In this document: positions 24,476 through 35,570 of the stretch, piece after piece
Layout: every line of letters starts with the position of its first letter
Numbering within the stretch: the first letter of the stretch is position 1
Assembly (NCBI GenBank): GCA_013350335.1
Contig: CM023534.1
Span: 23,827,302 to 23,891,301 of the forward strand
Length of the DNA stretch: 64,000 bases
Source: Chimonanthus salicifolius
Taxonomy: Eukaryota; Streptophyta; Magnoliopsida; Laurales; Calycanthaceae
Direction of reading: 5' to 3'
The notes under the pieces: model-generated
Databases searched by the model: none
The model's input: only the letters and a program-made list of their open reading frames with translations
What the model was told of the DNA's origin: nothing
Made by a program: the position numbers and the translations under genes

Positions 24476-25770
24476 AATGTCTCCACTCTCGTTTCAAGCC
24501 CAACAACCCCTCTTTTTTCTCTTCTCAAGCATTTCTTCTGCCTGCCGACGTTCTCCATTTCTATCGGTGTTTCCATTGCAGCAGCAATTCAGTCGCCGAT
24601 GAGAGTCATTTTTTATCTTTTCGCGAAGACAAGAAAATTTTGTCTGAGATTTTCATTCATCTCTTTTGATTTGCAATATAAATCTTATTGTTAGTTATTG
24701 AATAAAGAAATGATTTAGTGGATGAAGCAGCCCAAAGCTGGGTAAGAGCACCTATAGATGAGTTTGGAGAAGTGCCTTGATCATCAAAGATGGGATGGGA
24801 AATGTAGAGAACTCCAGGGAACACAATATGGTATGACTATACCATGCCAATTCACTTGTAAAGGTTTATGGGTCTGTGAGTGTTGGTTCATATGACAAAT
24901 GGTAATGTATCAAGGGTTTGGATAAACTGATCAAACCCAACTCTATCTGAGATTCTGACCTGATCGAAGTTGGGGTTAGTTTAACCATTGAGTTATAGTA
25001 TCTGTACTGATGATGAAATGTGTGGCCATTCATATGGAAAGAGACACGAACATGCCAGTCGATGGCTTCAATCCACACCACATAGCAGATTGAGGCACAT
25101 CCCCTTAATCTTCTTTGTATGTAATATTCTCTCCTTGCCCATGGCAACAGCAAGATGATGGATCTTCTCTTCTTGCCCATGGAAAGAGTGTAAAATCCGG
25201 TTTCATCCATCAATTGATGGTCTCTCCAAGTCTGAAGAGCAGAATGTTTCTAATCTCTTGCGTAGAGTCATATAGTCTCACTCGCAAAGACACACACATA
25301 CATATATTGTGTTAATAAAATTTCCTTAATGTCAAATTGTTTTTATAAAGATCTAGAAAATAAAACAAAAATTTAAAAACAAAATATAAGAAAGTAAATT
25401 CTATTGGTTATAATTTTGGAAAAAAAAAAAAATTGACCATGTTGTTTGAAGAAGAAATTGCATTGTAGAATTTACAAAAGAATGTTGAGATCTTGAAAAG
25501 AAGGGAAATCCACAATTTTCAGTCATAGTAGTAGTAGTCAATTCACAATCAAAATGCATGGATCTGAATAAAATGCATACTCTCCTTGCCCATGGCAAGG
25601 CGATGGATCTGAATTCATAAAACACCTTCCATCCATGGTGTACCCCACAAAATGACCCACATTGGCGAGTGATTTGTTGTTGAGATGGAAACGCCGATAG
25701 AAATGGAGAGTGTTCACCGACGAAATGCTTGAGAAGAGAGGGAACAAGTGAACTACTATTCATCGCAGGA
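24476..25770. repeat. Inverted repeat pair, arms about 110-130 bp
   Basis: CTTCTCAAGCATTTCTTCTG...CTCCATTTCTATCGG at 24518-24610 recurs in inverted orientation at about 25640-25755, diverged by perhaps 20 percent. Between them CTCCTTGCCCATGGCAA occurs twice in the same direction (about 25130 and 25578). This looks like a decayed transposable element, but I could not find clean ends or a target duplication, and the frames inside show no known domain. Confidence 0.5.
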
Positions 25771-25963
25771 AGTTATTGTTCATCATCGGACTTCAATCTT
25801 GTTGTTGCCTCTCTGGTGATCTTTGTTGCGGATCTTCTTCTTCTTTTTCTCCATTCTGGATTATTTCCATTCTTTTTAACATTCTCAATCTTTTTTGCAC
25901 TGCCGCGCCCTGTTTTGTCTTCATCTTCGTTGTCATTCCATTTTTTCCGGTGAAGATTTTGAC

Positions 25964-26065
25964 GACAGGACCCCCTCATATCCCTGCGGTTTTTTATGGT
26001 CTATCCAACTTGTATCATCAGATCTTTGATCTGACTCGTATGGGCCCTCATTTCTATAGTTTTTT
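25964..26065. mobile_element. Fragment of the foldback element family
   Basis: TTTTTTATGGTCTATCCAAC and ATCATCAGATCTTTGATCTGACTC match the arm sequence at 22855-22905 (and its complement at 19440-19480). No terminal repeats are present nearby, so this is a fragment. Confidence 0.55.
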
Positions 26066-26513
26066 CTGTTGTTGTCTGAGATGCAAAAACCTCATTCTTT
26101 GGTGTTTTTGGGTCAAATATGCCGGATTTTTTTTTTTTTTTGCTTGGAATCAAGCCTACTGTTGTCGCATCTTGCTCGATTTTGCATCTCACAGGTCTCC
26201 TTCCATCTCCATCATCGGTGGGCCCTATTTTTGGCTCGATCTCTTCATATCTGTTGTTGAACTCACGATTTAGGGTATGGTGTTTCATTGTTTGGACTCG
26301 ATCTGCCCCTACAGTCCTCTACATTGGTTGCTGCTTCGATATTGTCTCCACCCCTACTAGTCCTTTGCATCTATCAGGCTTTCGCTCTTGTTTGTCTTGG
26401 TGGGGCCCCCATCTGACACGTTCTTTCTCTTGAGTTGTTGCATACAGATCTGTTGGGTTTCTTTTCGACTTGTTTCTATGCCTTTGCCTTCTTCGCCACT
26501 GCTGGATTAGGTT

Positions 26514-27480
26514 ATGTTATTTGTTTTGATTTATTGCCACATGGACTATTCTACTACTTCTCCTCTCTTTGATATTGGTCAAATGAAGAAAGGTACTCGA
26601 TTTTGCTCCTCTTGCAAAATGAACAATTATTATATTGACTCGTGCTATAAGCTTCGTGGTCGCTCGAAGCAAGCTTATCACACCGATACCCCTTCCCCCA
26701 TTGCCACTTCTTTTGATGCGGCCAATGACAATGTCCATGTGACGCGACATGAGTTTGCATTATTACAGCAACAACTATAGCGTCTGCAATCCTCTAAGGT
26801 CTTTAATGTTGTCTCCTCGCAATCAGATATTGATCCCCTCACACACCATGCCTCCATCCATTTTTGGATTATCGATTCTAGGGGCCACTAACCATATGGA
26901 TGGTATGTCTAATATTTTCTCTTCCCTTTCTCCAATTCATCTGGTAAGGTTAAATTAGCTAATGGGTCGTTTACTGATATTGCTGGTAAATGGACAATCC
27001 TTATTTCTTCTACTTTGAACTTATCTTCAGTTTTGCATATTCCCACTTTATCACGTAATTTAATATCTGTTAGTGCCCTTACTAAAATATTGAATTGCTC
27101 AGTCACCTTCTTTCATTCTCATTGTGTCTTCAAATATCTATCCATGAAGCACATAATTGGTGGTGGTAGTGAAGTTGACGACTTATACTTCCTAGACTTT
27201 CGTGCTGGCAATTCTTCTGAAGCTTGTTCGACCTCCTCCTCGCACGATGTGTGGCTTTCGCATTTTCACCTAGGGTATCCACCTGATTCTATTTTGAAGC
27301 AACTTTTTCCTTTTTTGTCTTTCAATAAATTTGAGTGCGAAATTGCTAATATGGCACACACAGTAGACCTGCATTGCCCTCATCTCTCAATAAACATGCT
27401 TCTACCTTATTTTCTCTTATACATTCTAAACAAAAGGTTGGTCATATGCATCTTAATATCTGGAGGCATTTGAACGTGTA
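26514..27480 (+). mobile_element. Ty1/copia gag-protease-GAG-pre-integrase fragment
   Basis: In order on the plus strand are three copia pieces. A zinc-knuckle remnant lies near 26605-26660 (C-S-S-C...C-Y-K-L-R-G-R with the His position read as Tyr). The protease active-site region lies at 26868-26900 (W-I-I-D-S then, after one extra base, G-A-T-N-H-M). A GAG-pre-integrase region lies at 27015-27380 (LSSVLHIPTLSRNLISVSAL, then WLSHFHLGYP and a CEIA block). Frame breaks at about 26880 and 27350, plus the missing integrase and RT, make it a dead fragment. It is the same superfamily as the 637-2010 fragment but opposite in orientation and not obviously the same copy. Confidence 0.75.
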
Positions 27481-28279
27481 GGTTTGTGGAATTTGTTGTG
27501 AAAATTTATGGGTAAAATCATTTTAGGTGAAACGGGCGGTAAAAAACAGATATCATAATTACTTGTTCATAACAAACAACCATCAAGCAATCATCACTCA
27601 TCAAGGGTTCAAGTGTTAATAATATTTGGTATGTCTTGTCCTATGTACTTGTACACAATATTTGGTATTTGATCTGGTCATTTACTGTGTCAAATGGCAT
27701 AAAGGAGAGAGGGTTCTATCCACTAACGAAAGAGGGGTGAAAGTCCACTTTGAGAGGATCCAGTAACAAAAGAGCATTATTAGTAAGATATAAGCAAGTC
27801 AAACGGGGTCAGCTCAAGAGTTGAGACAAGTTCACATTCATACTAATTTTGAAGGAATAGAATATCAAATCAAATTGGAATCTAAGATCAATATCTCGAA
27901 ATATTACTGATATTATTATGAGGTGGTCAAGATTTTCAAAATTTTGGCCAAAACTTTTGTATTTAAAATATAACATTTGAACCCACAAAGGGGTCAATAT
28001 GTCGAAGCAGCCCATTTAGGGCCCAATATGTTCGATCAATAGACAAACTCAGGATCTGACATAGGTGTTGGGATTTATGGTCTGCATCCACATCCCACTT
28101 CAAAATGGACTTGTGAATTTGAGTTGACATCTAGTGAGTTAGGTTGATCTGGGTTTGAATTGGAGTGGATATCCAAAACCTAGGTTCTTATCCTACTTTC
28201 TAACATTTGTAACGCAAAGAAAGACAGGGATCTTTCTTGACGTAAATTAGAAATTGAGACTGTAAGAAGTTGCAATTCG
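27481..28279. other. Intergenic, no gene seen
   Basis: No supported coding frame or paired repeat ends. Confidence 0.5.
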
Positions 28280-28287
28280 AGTTTAGG

Positions 28288-28656
28288 TAGGGGTGAAATT
28301 GGATTGAGTTTTAACTTGACCTGCATGATCCAATCCGACTTACGAAATTAGTGGATTTGTGTTATGTATTTGTAAATTTAGGGTCAGGTCGAATTGGGAA
28401 AAAAACCAGGCATGGAATTCAAGTCGGGTTGAGCTGGAAATTTTAAAATCAATCCAACATGACCCGAATTGATCCAATCCAACCCAAGTTTCAAAAAACA
28501 TAATAATAATAATAATAAAACCTGCTGTTGTTTTATTTCCAAATTTAGGCTAAAATGGGTAGGGCCGGGTCAAGCTTTTGGGCCAGCAACTCAAGTCTGA
28601 CTCAATAATTTTTTATATGGGTTGAGTTGGAATTATTAAAACCTGGTCCAACCCTA
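28288..28656. mobile_element. hAT-type MITE, 369 bp
   Basis: It starts TAGGGGTGAAATTGG and ends GGTCCAACCCTA, with GGGTC/GACCC-rich arms as in the copies at 3111 and 15880. AGTTTAGG (28280-28287) and AATTTAGG (28657-28664) flank it, an 8-bp duplication with one difference. No coding capacity. An (AAT)n run sits at about 28500. Confidence 0.8.
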
Positions 28657-29364
28657 AATTTAGGTCAGGATCTTTCTTGACATAGATTATTTTGAATCAA
28701 GATGCTTCTGTTCGAGGTCCTTTTACATCTTTAGTTGCTAGCCTTTCCCAAAACAAATATAAAAGACAGGAGGCTTTGTGCTCTTCATAATGGCATTTTC
28801 CATAAAACCAAGTAATTATGACAAATCTAAAATAGATCTCTGTATTCTCTTACTATATAATTATTAGTATAAATACCGTCTTGTCTTAATCCTTCCAATA
28901 ATTGTAAAATGTCACCATCAAATGAAGGAACACCATATTTGAATAAACTCCAGTCAAGTGTGTGTATCAATGAAATTTTGAGGACTTGAGGAGGAAGATG
29001 GACTTCTCAGAGGAATCCATGTACCTGAAAGGACTGGATGAGCTCTTAACAAATGGTAAAAACACGCTGACCGTCGCTGAGAACTACATCTAGCCATTGG
29101 ATGCAAGGCCGCAACCCTCTGATGTAAGAGCTCCTTGTGTGATTCCTCTGATAGACTTGAGTCTCCTTGAAGGCCCATTAAAATCTACCACAGTTGAAAA
29201 TATTGCAAAGGCTTGTGAAGAACATGGCTTTTTTCAGGTGAGAAACTGAGAATGAGATTTCTTAATCGGAAAGGTAGTTTTTTACAGTAGATTCATCGTG
29301 ATAGAATTATTTTAGGTTAACTCTGATGAGTTAGTTTGATGATGAATTCCTACCTTTGTTTGTT

Positions 29365-29538
29365 GGAGGTCTTAGAATCAAGCCTCCCTCGGCATAAAAA
29401 AGAGCTACTCCTCTTAGTTTTGTATCCGAGTAGTGCGGATTGAGAGGTTTACACATGCCCCAAGGATTAGTCAAGTGAGACAGCCTAGAAAATTCAGGTG
29501 GGATGCTTGGATACCTTGGTCCAAAAAAAAAAAAAAAA
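29365..29538 (+). mobile_element. SINE in intron 1 of the dioxygenase
   Basis: The tail contains ACACATGCCCCAAGGATTAG and GGATACCTTGGTCC followed by an A-run at 29523-29538. It matches the 3' part of the SINE at 35357-35555 read on its own strand. The 5' end is degenerate and was placed approximately. Confidence 0.6.
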
Positions 29539-29929
29539 GAATTATTTTAGGTCAATTTAGTTTGTTTGTGTTTTTTTTATCAGATCATAAACCATGGATT
29601 CCCAAGAGAGCTAATGAAAAGCATGTACAATGTGGGAAAAGAATTCTTTGAGATGGCCGTGGAAGATAGAGCCCCTCTCTACTCTGAAGATCCTAATTCA
29701 TTGATTAGGGTGGCCACCAGCTTCAACATACACAAGGAGAAAGTGAGGTCATGGAGGGACTCATTGAGGCACCCTTGCTACCCTATGGAGGAGCTGCTCA
29801 ATCATGGGCCTAAAAAGCCTCTTGCTTATCGGTACTTACTATCTCAACTTTACAATCAAATCTTCCACATCGCACCACTCTGGATGACCCGTAAAAGGAA
29901 ATTAAGATAATCAAAGCTTCTAAAATTAG

Positions 29930-30072
29930 ATTATAGGTATTGGGTTCAACTCCTTTCAGACTTACCTGACACACGAGATTTGTAGGTGGTTTTGTTTCAT
30001 ATAATCTTTGAGATTAATTTCACCTCCAATGTAAGGTAGAGATATCCATGTTATTAAAAAAAAAAAAAAAAA
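29930..30072 (+). mobile_element. SINE fragment in intron 2 of the dioxygenase
   Basis: The B-box-like TTGGGTTCAACTCC near 29940 is followed by GAGATTAATTTCACCTCCAAT, GATATCCATGTTATT and an A-run ending at 30072. The same tail occurs in the SINE ending at about 43464, so this is a second SINE tail type. Confidence 0.6.
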
Positions 30073-30204
30073 TCATTCATAGGAAAGTAAAAGCTTGAGA
30101 CCACAAAGTCCCTAACCCCCAACCCTCACTACGTTACTTGCTTTCAAGAGTGGGAACTAGAAATCTTCTTCTTAAGGGCCAAAATACAAGTTTGACTATT
30201 AACC

Positions 30205-30370
30205 AAGAGGGGGTTGGTCTGGCAGTCAAGAAACTCCTCTCATGAAGGGAAGTCTTGAATTCAATTCATGCTCAACACCCCTCTGGGCAACTCCCATTAG
30301 TTGCTTACCTGGTATGGGATTAATAAAGAATGTGATTCCTTGAGGATCAACAATTTAAGTTTATAAAAGG
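30205..30370 (+). mobile_element. Second SINE-like copy in intron 2 of the dioxygenase
   Basis: An A-box-like GGGTTGGTCTGGCAGTCAAG at about 30210 and a B-box-like CTTGAATTCAATTCATG at about 30250 have the spacing of a tRNA-related SINE head. The same head occurs at 43276-43340. The 3' end is unclear. Confidence 0.5.
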
Positions 30371-31465
30371 GAACCGTATGAAAGTTTTACATCTACATGT
30401 AGTGTCCGTGTAATTTTGGAGGATACAAAATTCCATTGCACAAGTAGGAATGCAAGCCTTTTCAATAAAAACCTGCAATCTCATTTCCCTCTTTCTCCAA
30501 TTCCATAAAGCCAAACAACCCCATAATACTAATGTATGTTCCTATATTAACTTAGAGAAACTGCAGCTGCGTACACAAAAGAGATCAGAAAACTGGAAAA
30601 AATGCTCTTTGGCTTGTTATCACTAGCTCTGGGGCTTGAAGAGGAACATTTGCAGAGTGTGTTTGGTGTGAATCATACTCAGGTAATGAGCTTGAACTAC
30701 TATCCAGCATGTCCCAGGCCAGACCTTACCATAGGATTACAAGGTCATTCAGATGCATCTGGCTTCAGCATCCTCATGCATGATCATAGTGGACTTCAAA
30801 TACTCACGGATGGAAAATGGTTCAATGTGGACCCCATTCCCGGAGCCTTCATTGTGAATGTTGGTGACATTCTGGAGGTAAGATATCATGCATTTCATCA
30901 TTTCCCAGAACTACCTGCATTACACATATAGATACACGCACTTTTATTACATATAGATAATCTAAAAATCCTCATTTGAAGTGTAAACCATTTGTTCCTT
31001 CTCCTGCCAACCCCTCGTATACCACTGAATCAAACTCAAAATGGTTGGTTACAGGATCTTATTCTCTGATCATAATTTTTTACCCCATAACTGTCCATTT
31101 TACATTCTCTGGAAAATCCAAGTACAACCCATTGAATGGGAAAAGCAAACTGATACTGGACCCAGTTTTCACTCATTAATGCACTCACCATTCTGAGAGT
31201 TTGTAATATGTGGCTTAGAAAAGAAACAACCTGAACTGGTGAATAATTAGTTTATTACTGAAATGTGACATGCTTCTATTTTCAGGTCTTAACCAATGGA
31301 CGGTTCAAGAGTGTCGAACATAGGGTCTTAACTAACACAACCACAGCTCGGTTGAGTATAGTAGTCTTCAATCACCTTCCTCAGGATAAATTGATTGCAC
31401 CACTAGAAGTGCTGATTGATGAAATACACCCTCCTTTGTACCAGGGGTTCAAATTTGAGGAGTAA

Positions 31466-34400
31466 TTTAAACTGTTCTTTGGAGGCACTTTAACTAGAAA
31501 ATCTGCTTTGGATCCATTCAAGTTAACTCAGGCTATATGATAATGGGTTGGATCAAGTTGTTGGCCATAGTGATGGTGCTAGAGCAGATGATCACATGTT
31601 CAGGCAAGCTTTCCTAGTAAAATGAACAAGTCATTGCTCCTTCCTAGGTTTCATGTCCATGTTATGAAACGGTTCACCACATATCTGAACCACTGTGTTT
31701 GAACTTTGTGTTTAAGACATATTAGAATAACATCCGAAGATTGTGTTGATTATGATTTGTCTCCTATTTAGGAATAGTGATATGTCGTGATTTATTGCCA
31801 TATCTGAATCGTTCAGATTCATTGTATCTGTGCTTTATATACATATGGTTCTATAATGAATAGATAGACATTGTTTTCTAGTCCACTCTCTTCTATCAAC
31901 AAGGTATGCAGAGTCCGATGAGATCAAAAACATCCTGCTCTTTATCGAAACCATTGGATCTTTGTCTGTGGTCATTTAAGCCCCACCTCTGTTGACATCT
32001 TGATGCGGGCATAAGAAATGAGGGAGGAAATTACATAATTTTCAGCTGTGGCAAAGTGGAGCCGAAACTATCTAATTTGATCTCTAAAATGGTCAACTTA
32101 GTATATGTGGACCCTACACATGGGCCCGGGACCACATTAAGAGCATAATGGACTCCACAGGAGATGTTGCAAAGCCAAAATCTTAGCTTTCAAAGAGATA
32201 CGAATTTCAGGGGGTTGGTGGTTACAAACCCTAAACACAAGGTTGATGGTATGTGGACTCTCAATCTCCTCATCAAGCATGATTTGAAGTCCTAATTGGA
32301 GAAGGAATAGGCTTGTTGGCACATGGAGGTGGCTGGATTTGATTGGAGGAGACAACACAGCAATATGACATGGCGCAATGATTGGTCGTCACTTTATGAT
32401 TGGCAAAAGAGCGTGCAATAACTTTGAAGTCATAACTGAAGTATCAAACGATGTTGGTTTTTTTTTTTTGAAAGGTTAACGATATTGGATTTTTTTTTTT
32501 TTTGAAGTAACTTTACAACATTAAGTTCGTTTGGAAGCTTATTCAATAACCTCTCCAACAAACCTAAGTTTGAGCAATTCTAATTTACATAGACAAAGTT
32601 ATGACTGTTTTTCTAATTAGGTGTCAAAGAGTGGTGGGAAGCTCCATTGTTGTTTGTAATTAGGTTAGCCAAACCCTACCCATGCCCATATGGCTGGTCT
32701 TTCTCTTGTTCCCTCCTCCTCTAAAATGCTATAAATAAAGGTGTGAGGCTGCATTGCAATACACACAAATTTGGAAAGGAAAATTTAAGTTTTAGAGACA
32801 AGTCACTTTGGGTATTTTCAAGTTAGTTGATTTTTTTAAAGCTAGTTTCTTATTTTGGCTTTGAATTAATTTAATTCATGCAATCATCCATTATAATTCT
32901 GCATTAACTTAATTAAGATCTGATTGGTTTGATTGGAGTTGCATTTTTATTCAATCAAAAGTTGAATCTAGTGTCATTGGAAACTCGATTTCATCACGGA
33001 TTTTGCACACTGACAATTTCTCAATGAAATTTGGTATCTTCTATATTTTCCGATGAGAAGTTAGATCTGATCAGTCATTTCTAATTGGGTTTCTGGTTGC
33101 CCCCATTACTGGGTAGAAATCCAATTAGCAAATTGGAAGAGACGAGAGATCTGAGAAACTCTCCAAAATTCCGAGCGGCCATGTAATTTGGGTTCTCTCA
33201 AGTGCCTAGTAGCTTGAGTCAAGTTTGGGTTTGCCATTATATTATTTAAACGCTTAGAGAGGTTTCCAAAACCGACCTTTGCCTTCATCACATTTGTTTC
33301 TCTTTTCCTACCCATCCCATCAATCACCTTGTTTACCTCCATCTACCTCCCTGATCTACAACCACCTCCCCAACCAATCACCAGCACCATCTGCCCTTGC
33401 CAAGTCCTTTCACCTTGATATTGGTTGTCCACATCTACCTATCTGCTCATACATTTGTCCTCTTGCAGTTCGCATGTCCGCCTATCCACCTGCTATTTGG
33501 ATGTTGTTCGCCTATCCTCTTATCCACCTTCTGTCTGCATATCCACCTACTTTTTTTTAATCTCATGATTTATATGTTAGCCTTCCCCATCAGGTCAGTA
33601 CAGATGGACCATCAATGCCTATAGCATTGCCATCATCTTGCCACCATCATCATCGCTCTCGATTATCACCACCACCAATGCCACTCTATTCATCTAGATG
33701 TGAAACAAAGAACCCATTGTGTTATGCACATTTTCCAGTATATAGACTTCTTGCTTATATGTATAACACTTTGTATGATATCTCAACAACTGATGCAGTT
33801 AAATCTGCACTTTGAGATTTAGATTTGAAATTTTACGCCGAATCAGGGATATCAATGAAGAAACCCAGTGTTCTCGGTTCAAGAACGGTCTAAAAGCGGG
33901 AACCTTCTTCAGATTTAATTTGGAATCGTGAAGTACACTGTAATTAGAATAAGTGGAGAAGAATGCAATTGAAATGACCAATTAATCTAATTAAAATAAC
34001 TCAACACAAAAAGAACAAATTAAAATCAAAAGGCATCAACTCACCATCTTGGCAAGATGGAGAAAAAAGAAAGCTCCTGCTTTTCTTTAATTTCAAAATA
34101 ATAATTCTAAGTCTGTCTTTACAACTTTCGACTAACACTATATTTATAGCCTTATTTTAAACTCAAAATAAAATTAGAGAAATAAAACAAATAAAGAAAT
34201 TACTGAAAGAATATTAAAATTTTCAAACCACTGTTCACGTTTTTGGGTCTATGATTGTCATCCCATTCCACCGTTGGCAGCCTCCTCATCTCTACCTTTC
34301 TTTTCCTTCTTATTTCTTCCCTTATCTCTTTCTATCTTTACCTATGATCTTATGCTGATTTCTCTCTTCATAGCTTTGCACAATCCCACCTTTGTCCTAG

Positions 34401-35341
34401 CTGGACTTGTTTCAGCACTTCAAAAGCTTCCATTTCATTCTCTGTAAACATGGCAAATGCCTAGGTCCTCAGGGGATAAGCTTACACATTGCTTATCAGA
34501 TGCAAGGCTAGCTAATGAGAATTCCTACAGTCCTTCCCATATCTTATCTCTTTCTCTTGCTGGACTCTTCTATGTAAACACGGCAACATATACATGGATT
34601 TCCAGCCAGCAAACACGTTTGATGGGACTTATCTCGCCATGATTTCTTGCTGAAAAAAGGGGCTTCCAAATCCTTTTCTCAAGCCCACACAGCTAGGCAC
34701 CTAATCTCCCCATTTTGAATTGGATTTTCTCTTCATAATGGCATTCTATGTGGGTGGTGACTCAGCTGGTGACATTACTTGGTGGGTCCACTGAATTGGT
34801 AACATTTTGGATTTAGTTTCATGGGCTTTGATGCCCAATTTGTCTCCAAATGGGCCTAGGCCCATAACTGCTCAAGTGGGCTTTTATTCCGATGCAAGTA
34901 GGTCCATTGGATTTCATTTTAGGTCCTCTCTTTCCTCCATCAGTCCGAGCATAAATTTGAAGAATAAACTCATCAATTTCATCTGATTGGGCCAGCTTGT
35001 CCTAAATCAGGCCCATGTTGGGTTCATCGGGTTTGATGCCTGCATCAACAACTCATGAAATTAAGTCATAAAATAGCTTAGGATGAGCAATAGCCCAAAA
35101 AATGTAATGTTGTTTGAACAACCCCACCTTTCGATTTGGAGAATTGGGTGACATGAAAGAAATAAAAGAAAAATAATATAAACTTAGAAGCATCCTTTTT
35201 TCCTTTCATTGGGCTCTCAATTGAGTTGTCCAAGCTCGTAGTCTACGTTGCACAAACTCTTCAAAATGTGTGATGTACTCATCTCCAACACTTGCACCCA
35301 TCTTGTGCACTAGGAGTTGTTCTTCATGGACTTCTCTAGCA
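31466..35341. other. Intergenic, no gene seen
   Basis: No supported gene. A TATA-like CTATAAATAAAGG sits at 32730 but no coding sequence follows. The Pro/Ser-rich frames at 33279-33624 have no domain. Several short homopolymers (32459-32500) are present. Confidence 0.4.
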
Positions 35342-35356
35342 CTTGTTAACATTGTT

Positions 35357-35555
35357 TTTTTTTTTTTTTTATGACCAAGGTGTCCAGGCCTCTTAGAGCA
35401 CCGGATAAATCCTCGGGGCATGTGCAAGCCTCCCTACCTACATACACTGGGTAACTCTACGGGGAGTTACCCTTTGGGGTGGTGGAGTGGGAATTGAACT
35501 TAGGACTCCCGCTTCCTGAGGCGGGTTCCTGGCAATCACACCAACCCTTTGGGTT
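35357..35555 (-). mobile_element. tRNA-derived SINE with intact 15-bp target duplication
   Basis: CTTGTTAACATTGTT occurs exactly at 35342-35356 and 35556-35570, on either side of a 199-bp insert. On the minus strand the insert starts with an A-box region (GGTTGGTGTGATTGCC), has a B-box AAGTTCAATTCCC near 35495, and ends in a poly(A) seen here as T-run 35357-35370. Structure and duplication are those of a target-primed SINE. It is the best-preserved copy of the family in the window. Confidence 0.92.
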
Positions 35556-35570
35556 CTTGTTAACATTGTT

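Larger units (their letters stand above)
28998..31465 (+). pseudogene. 2-oxoglutarate/Fe(II)-dependent dioxygenase (DOXC, DMR6/LBO-like), premature stop in exon 1
   Basis: Four exons, 28998-29237, 29584-29831, 30556-30877 and 31286-31465, all with GT-AG borders, total 990 nt (329 residue positions), normal for the family. Exon 1 reads MDFSEESMYLKGLDELL..., then TAG at 29091-29093 (after VAENYI), then PLDARPQPSDVRAP, PLIDLS and ACEEHGFFQ. Exon 2 continues IINHGFP, exon 3 has LNYYPACPRPDLTIGLQGHSD, and exon 4 SVEHRVLTN and ARLSIVVF. The iron ligands His-X-Asp (HSD) and the distal His (VEHR), and the 2OG-binding Arg-X-Ser (RLS), are all present. No ATG follows the stop within exon 1. The C-terminus is short (ends GFKFEE). 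Either a recent pseudogene, or a true start lies elsewhere. The substrate is unknown. Confidence 0.85.

Noticed and set aside
24182..24694. 170-codon open frame
   Set aside because: It crosses the boundary of an inverted repeat, has no domain and no gene-like context.
33279..33624. Pro/Ser/Leu-rich open frames
   Set aside because: Overlapping frames of simple composition in CT-rich DNA, without splice partners or domains.
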